Source: Buttiauxella sp049686335
Lineage (GTDB): Bacteria > Pseudomonadota > Gammaproteobacteria > Enterobacterales > Enterobacteriaceae
DNA: 64,000 nucleotides
Direction of reading: 5' to 3'
Assembly (NCBI RefSeq): GCF_049686335.1
Contig: NZ_JBAVHX010000008.1
Location: 303,165-367,164 of the forward strand
The translations under genes and the position numbers were made by a program. The notes beneath the pieces were generated by a model that saw only the letters and a program-made list of their open reading frames with translations, was not told where the DNA came from and ran no database searches. Positions 60,318 through 64,000 of this stretch are shown here, in pieces. Positions within the stretch are counted from its first letter, which is position 1, and the number at the start of each line of letters is the position of its first letter.

Positions 60318-61045
60318 GCAAATTGATCGTCCCGCATTGGCCACTTCCAGAAGGAGTGGCTGCTTGCAGTTCGACACGTATTGGCGGTGTTAGTCAGCCG
60401 CCCTACGACTCGATGAATCTGGGGGCTCACTGCGGTGATAACCTGGATGACGTCGAAGAAAACCGCCGCCTGTTCTATGCTGCCGCCGGGTTGCCCACAA
60501 AACCGGTTTGGTTAGAACAAGTGCATGGTACTGCTGTGCTGAAACTGAGCGGCGAGCCTTATCTTTCTAAACGTGCAGATGCATCTTATAGCGATACGCC
60601 GGGTACAGTCTGTGCAGTAATGACAGCTGATTGTCTGCCAGTGCTATTCTGTAATAAGGCAGGAACCGAAGTTGCCGCTGCTCATGCTGGATGGCGTGGC
60701 TTGTGCGAAGGTGTGATTGAAGAAACGGTGGCTTGTTTTAAAGACGCACCAGCAAACATTATGGCGTGGCTTGGCCCGGCTATTGGCCCTGAAGCATTTG
60801 AAGTTGGGCCTGAAGTGCGTGAAGCGTTTATGGCTAAAGACATTCAGGCTGACAGCGCTTTCCGCCCATCCGGGGAAAAATACATCGCTGACATATATAC
60901 CCTGGCTCGTCAGCGTTTGTCTGCGGTAGGTATTAACCATGTGTATGGTGGTGACCGTTGCACCTTCAGCGAAGCGGGTGATTTTTTCTCATATCGACGC
61001 GACAGAACCACAGGCCGTATGGCAAGTTTCATTTGGCTGATATAA
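60314..61045 (+). CDS. pgeF: Peptidoglycan editing factor PgeF (YfiH)
   Basis: The 243-residue protein (E. coli length) belongs to the YfiH/LACC1 family with the metal-binding His-Cys-His set in EQVHGTAVL, MTADCLPVLF and AAAHAGWRGL. In E. coli it hydrolyses UDP-MurNAc-L-Ser to keep wrongly built precursors out of peptidoglycan. It is translationally coupled to rluD. Confidence 0.95.
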   Translation: MSKLIVPHWPLPEGVAACSSTRIGGVSQPPYDSMNLGAHCGDNLDDVEENRRLFYAAAGLPTKPVWLEQVHGTAVLKLSGEPYLSKRADASYSDTPGTVCAVMTADCLPVLFCNKAGTEVAAAHAGWRGLCEGVIEETVACFKDAPANIMAWLGPAIGPEAFEVGPEVREAFMAKDIQADSAFRPSGEKYIADIYTLARQRLSAVGINHVYGGDRCTFSEAGDFFSYRRDRTTGRMASFIWLI

Positions 61046-61107
61046 CCTATTGAATCAAGACGATCCAGTGCGGGTAAATAAAGCTTCAAATATTTCAGGT
61101 CATTAAC

Positions 61108-61136
61108 CTTGAATAATTGAGGGATGACCTCATTTA
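61108..61136 (+). promoter_or_regulatory. Sigma-32 promoter of clpB
   Basis: CTTGAAT (61108-61114), 13 bases, then CCTCATTTA (61128-61136). The region is very close to the known E. coli clpB heat-shock promoter. It lies 40 bases before the clpB start. Confidence 0.88.
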
Positions 61137-61175
61137 ATCTCCAGTAGCAAATTTGACCTGTATATGGGAGGAGTT

Positions 61176-63749
61176 ATGCGTCTGGATCGTCTTACTAATA
61201 AATTCCAGCTTGCTCTCGCCGATGCCCAATCTCTAGCTCTCGGGCACGACAACCAATTTATCGAACCCCTTCACTTGATGAGCGCACTGCTCAATCAGGA
61301 AGGCGGCTCTGTACGTCCTTTACTGACTTCCGCTGGCGTTAATGCTGGGAAGTTGCGTAACGATATTGAGCAAGCTTTAAGCCGTTTACCACAAGTTGAA
61401 GGCACTGGCGGTGATGTCCAGCCTTCACAGGATCTCGTCCGTGTACTGAATCTGTGTGACAAACTGGCACAAAAACGAAATGACAATTTCATTTCGTCAG
61501 AGTTATTTGTTCTGGCAGCACTTGAATCACGCGGAACATTAACTGATGTACTGAAATCAGCGGGTGCTACCACGGCAAATGTGACAGCAGCAATTGAGCA
61601 AATGCGTGGAGGCGAAAACGTGAATGACCAGGGTGCCGAAGACCAACGTCAGGCATTGAAAAAATATACTGTCGATCTGACCGAGCGTGCGGAACAGGGC
61701 AAGCTCGATCCTGTGATCGGTCGTGATGAAGAAATTCGTCGCACAATCCAGGTTTTGCAACGTCGTACTAAAAATAACCCGGTACTCATCGGGGAGCCTG
61801 GTGTGGGTAAAACTGCCATTGTTGAAGGCCTGGCTCAGCGCATTATTAACGGCGAAGTCCCTGAAGGCTTGAAAGGGCGTCGGGTATTATCGCTGGATAT
61901 GGGTTCACTGGTTGCGGGTGCAAAATACCGTGGTGAATTTGAAGAGCGTCTCAAAGGTGTGCTTAACGACCTTTCTAAGCAGGAAGGTAATGTCATTCTC
62001 TTTATAGATGAATTGCACACTATGGTTGGCGCGGGTAAAGCAGATGGCGCAATGGATGCGGGCAACATGCTCAAGCCTGCTCTGGCTCGAGGTGAACTGC
62101 ACTGCGTAGGCGCAACCACGCTTGATGAGTATCGTCAATATATAGAGAAGGACGCAGCCCTTGAGCGTCGCTTCCAGAAAGTGTTTGTTGCTGAGCCTAC
62201 TGTAGAAGACACCATTGCTATTTTACGCGGGCTGAAAGAGCGCTATGAATTGCACCACCATGTGCAAATCACTGACCCGGCCATCGTTGCGGCTGCAACT
62301 CTGTCGCATCGTTATATAGCTGACCGCCAGTTGCCGGATAAAGCCATCGACCTGATCGATGAAGCAGCTTCCAGCATTCGTATGCAGATTGACTCGAAGC
62401 CAGAAGAGCTAGACCGTCTGGATCGTCGAATCATCCAGCTCAAACTTGAACAGCAGGCGCTGAAGAAAGAATCTGACGAAGCCAGCCAAAAACGTCTCAG
62501 CATGCTCGAAGAAGAGTTAGGGCAGAAAGAGCGGGAATATTCAGTGCTGGAAGAAGAGTGGAAAGCTGAGAAAGCTTCACTTTCTGGTACACAGACTATC
62601 AAGGCTGAGTTGGAACAGGCAAAAATCGCTATTGAGCAAGCCCGCCGTGTCGGGGACCTGGCGCGTATGTCTGAGCTGCAATACGGGAAGATACCTGAAC
62701 TCGAGAAACAGCTTGCGGCTGCAACTCAAAGTGAAGGTAAAACCATGCGTCTGCTGCGTAACAAAGTCACCGATGCTGAAATTGCGGAAGTGTTGGCACG
62801 TTGGACGGGTATCCCAGTGGCTCGCATGCTCGAAGGGGAGCGCGACAAACTGTTACGTATGGAGCAACAACTTCATACCCGCGTCATCGGTCAGAATGAA
62901 GCAGTAGAAGCGGTATCGAACGCTATCCGTCGTAGTCGTGCAGGGTTGTCTGACCCAAATCGTCCAATTGGTTCATTCTTGTTCCTTGGGCCAACCGGTG
63001 TTGGTAAAACTGAACTGTGTAAAGCGTTGGCGAACTTTATGTTTGATAGCGATGACGCGATGGTGCGTATCGATATGTCTGAGTTTATGGAAAAACACTC
63101 AGTCTCACGTTTGGTGGGTGCACCTCCTGGATATGTCGGTTACGAAGAAGGGGGATATCTGACAGAAGCAGTTCGCCGTCGTCCTTACTCAGTCATTCTG
63201 TTGGATGAAGTTGAGAAGGCGCACCCTGATGTGTTCAACATTTTATTGCAAGTGTTGGATGATGGGCGTCTGACGGATGGACAGGGTAGAACGGTCGACT
63301 TCCGTAATACGGTGGTGATCATGACATCTAACCTCGGTTCTGATTTGATTCAAGAGCGTTTCGGCGAGCTGGATTATGGTCATATGAAGGACATTGTTCT
63401 CGGCGTTGTGAGCCAGAACTTCCGTCCAGAATTTATTAACCGTATAGATGAAGTCGTGGTGTTCCATCCTTTGGGTGAAAAACACATTGCTTCTATTGCA
63501 CAGATTCAGTTGCAGCGTCTGTATAAACGTCTTGAAGACCGTGGCTATGAAGTCACTATCTCTGAAGAGGCCTTAAAGCTGCTTAGTGAGAATGGTTACG
63601 ACCCGGTTTATGGTGCAAGACCTTTGAAACGGGCTATCCAGCAGCAAATTGAGAACCCGCTTGCTCAGCAAATCCTTTCTGGAGAGCTGATTCCTGGGAA
63701 GGCTGTGCATCTGGAAGTAAAAGATAATCATATTGTGGCAGTGCAGTGA
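61176..63749 (+). CDS. clpB: Disaggregase ClpB
   Basis: The 857-residue AAA+ protein (E. coli length) starts at MRLDRLTNKFQLALADAQ (ATG 61176, GGGAGGAG upstream). It has an N-terminal Clp repeat domain, two ATPase modules with Walker A GEPGVGKT (about 206-213) and GPTGVGKT (about 605-612), and the coiled-coil M domain between them. It solubilises aggregates with DnaK-DnaJ-GrpE. An internal start giving the shorter form, as in E. coli, is plausible at Met149 but was not verified. Confidence 0.98.
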   Translation: MRLDRLTNKFQLALADAQSLALGHDNQFIEPLHLMSALLNQEGGSVRPLLTSAGVNAGKLRNDIEQALSRLPQVEGTGGDVQPSQDLVRVLNLCDKLAQKRNDNFISSELFVLAALESRGTLTDVLKSAGATTANVTAAIEQMRGGENVNDQGAEDQRQALKKYTVDLTERAEQGKLDPVIGRDEEIRRTIQVLQRRTKNNPVLIGEPGVGKTAIVEGLAQRIINGEVPEGLKGRRVLSLDMGSLVAGAKYRGEFEERLKGVLNDLSKQEGNVILFIDELHTMVGAGKADGAMDAGNMLKPALARGELHCVGATTLDEYRQYIEKDAALERRFQKVFVAEPTVEDTIAILRGLKERYELHHHVQITDPAIVAAATLSHRYIADRQLPDKAIDLIDEAASSIRMQIDSKPEELDRLDRRIIQLKLEQQALKKESDEASQKRLSMLEEELGQKEREYSVLEEEWKAEKASLSGTQTIKAELEQAKIAIEQARRVGDLARMSELQYGKIPELEKQLAAATQSEGKTMRLLRNKVTDAEIAEVLARWTGIPVARMLEGERDKLLRMEQQLHTRVIGQNEAVEAVSNAIRRSRAGLSDPNRPIGSFLFLGPTGVGKTELCKALANFMFDSDDAMVRIDMSEFMEKHSVSRLVGAPPGYVGYEEGGYLTEAVRRRPYSVILLDEVEKAHPDVFNILLQVLDDGRLTDGQGRTVDFRNTVVIMTSNLGSDLIQERFGELDYGHMKDIVLGVVSQNFRPEFINRIDEVVVFHPLGEKHIASIAQIQLQRLYKRLEDRGYEVTISEEALKLLSENGYDPVYGARPLKRAIQQQIENPLAQQILSGELIPGKAVHLEVKDNHIVAVQ

Positions 63750-63763
63750 GTCACATAAAAGAT

Positions 63764-63793
63764 AAAAACGAGCCCTGAGGGGCTCGTTTTTGT
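63764..63793 (+). terminator. clpB terminator
   Basis: AAAACGAGCCC-TGA-GGGGCTCGTTTTTG, 15 bases after the clpB stop. Confidence 0.92.
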
Positions 63794-63875
63794 TTAAAAA
63801 CCAGGCGATATTATGCTTTCTGAGGGCGTTTTGTTTGGAAAGTGTGCGAACGATAAGTTTTTTGCAATTTGGTAC

Positions 63876-64000
63876 TTGTCAGCTCCCAGAAAATCCCTAT
63901 ACTGCGCCTCCACTGACACGGCACAACGGCTTACAAACCGGCCCGTCAGTCAGACGAAAAGCGAAAATAAACGCTTGACTCTGAAAGAGGAAAGCGTAAT
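63876..64000 (+). promoter_or_regulatory. rRNA operon promoters P1 and P2 (P2 cut by window end)
   Basis: P1 has TTGTCA (63876-63881), 16 bases and TATACT (63898-63903), followed by the GC-rich discriminator GCGCCTCCACTG typical of stringently controlled rrn P1. P2 has TTGACT (63975-63980), 16 bases and TAAT at the last four bases, so its -10 is truncated. The AT-rich segment before P1 could be an UP element. In E. coli clpB is followed by rrnG; the 16S gene is outside the window. Confidence 0.88.

Overview
The window is chromosomal DNA of a member of the family Enterobacteriaceae. Gene content, order and protein lengths match the Escherichia/Salmonella backbone over two stretches: emrR (mprA) to ygaP at about 0.1-15.6 kb, and smpB to clpB and an rRNA promoter at about 41.4-64 kb. 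The bapABCD locus between smpB and ssrA is the arrangement known from Salmonella. The genus cannot be fixed by reading alone; the accessory genes argue against E. coli K-12 itself.

Layout. 0.1-3.1 kb: emrR, the YgaZH valine exporter and an intact YgaY-type MFS transporter. 3.2-3.5 kb: a palindromic repeat whose 36-bp core has been amplified in tandem. 3.5-7.2 kb: the proVWX osmoprotectant importer with its promoter. 7.2-10.9 kb: nrdHIEF (class Ib ribonucleotide reductase) with a promoter carrying NrdR-type boxes. 11.1-13.0 kb: an AhpD-like protein divergent from a MocR-type regulator. 13.2-15.6 kb: ygaM, ygaC, alaE, a DUF2158 protein and ygaP. 15.9-22.1 kb: an accessory zone with a PxpA homologue, a RIO-type kinase, a KTSC-like small protein, an FAD/NAD(P)-binding protein, a Ner-like regulator, an Ash-family phage P4-type remnant and an AT-rich orphan. 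It ends at an 88-bp duplication abutting the 3' end of ssrA (tmRNA).

22.1-40.6 kb: ssrA, then bapD, bapC and bapB (type I secretion machinery) and bapA, a giant adhesin of about 4350 residues. I count about 33 Ig-like modules in it, with an internal five-part super-repeat. All of these are on the minus strand, between ssrA and smpB, which are adjacent in E. coli.

41.4-64 kb: smpB, ratA-ratB, bamE, recN (three LexA-like boxes), nadK, grpE (sigma-32 promoter), yfjD, ypjD, ffh, rpsP-rimM-trmD-rplS, yfiL, aroF-tyrA (TyrR boxes), an SMP-30-type lactonase gene inserted before pheA, pheL-pheA (attenuator), raiA, bamD, rluD-pgeF, clpB (sigma-32 promoter) and the P1/P2 promoters of an rRNA operon cut by the window end.

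The backbone genes are ordinary. The parts most worth a second look are the bap locus with its segmental duplication, the ssrA-linked decayed island with repeated hairpins, and the tandem-amplified palindrome beside proX. I did not find a convincing new multi-gene defence or biosynthetic system.
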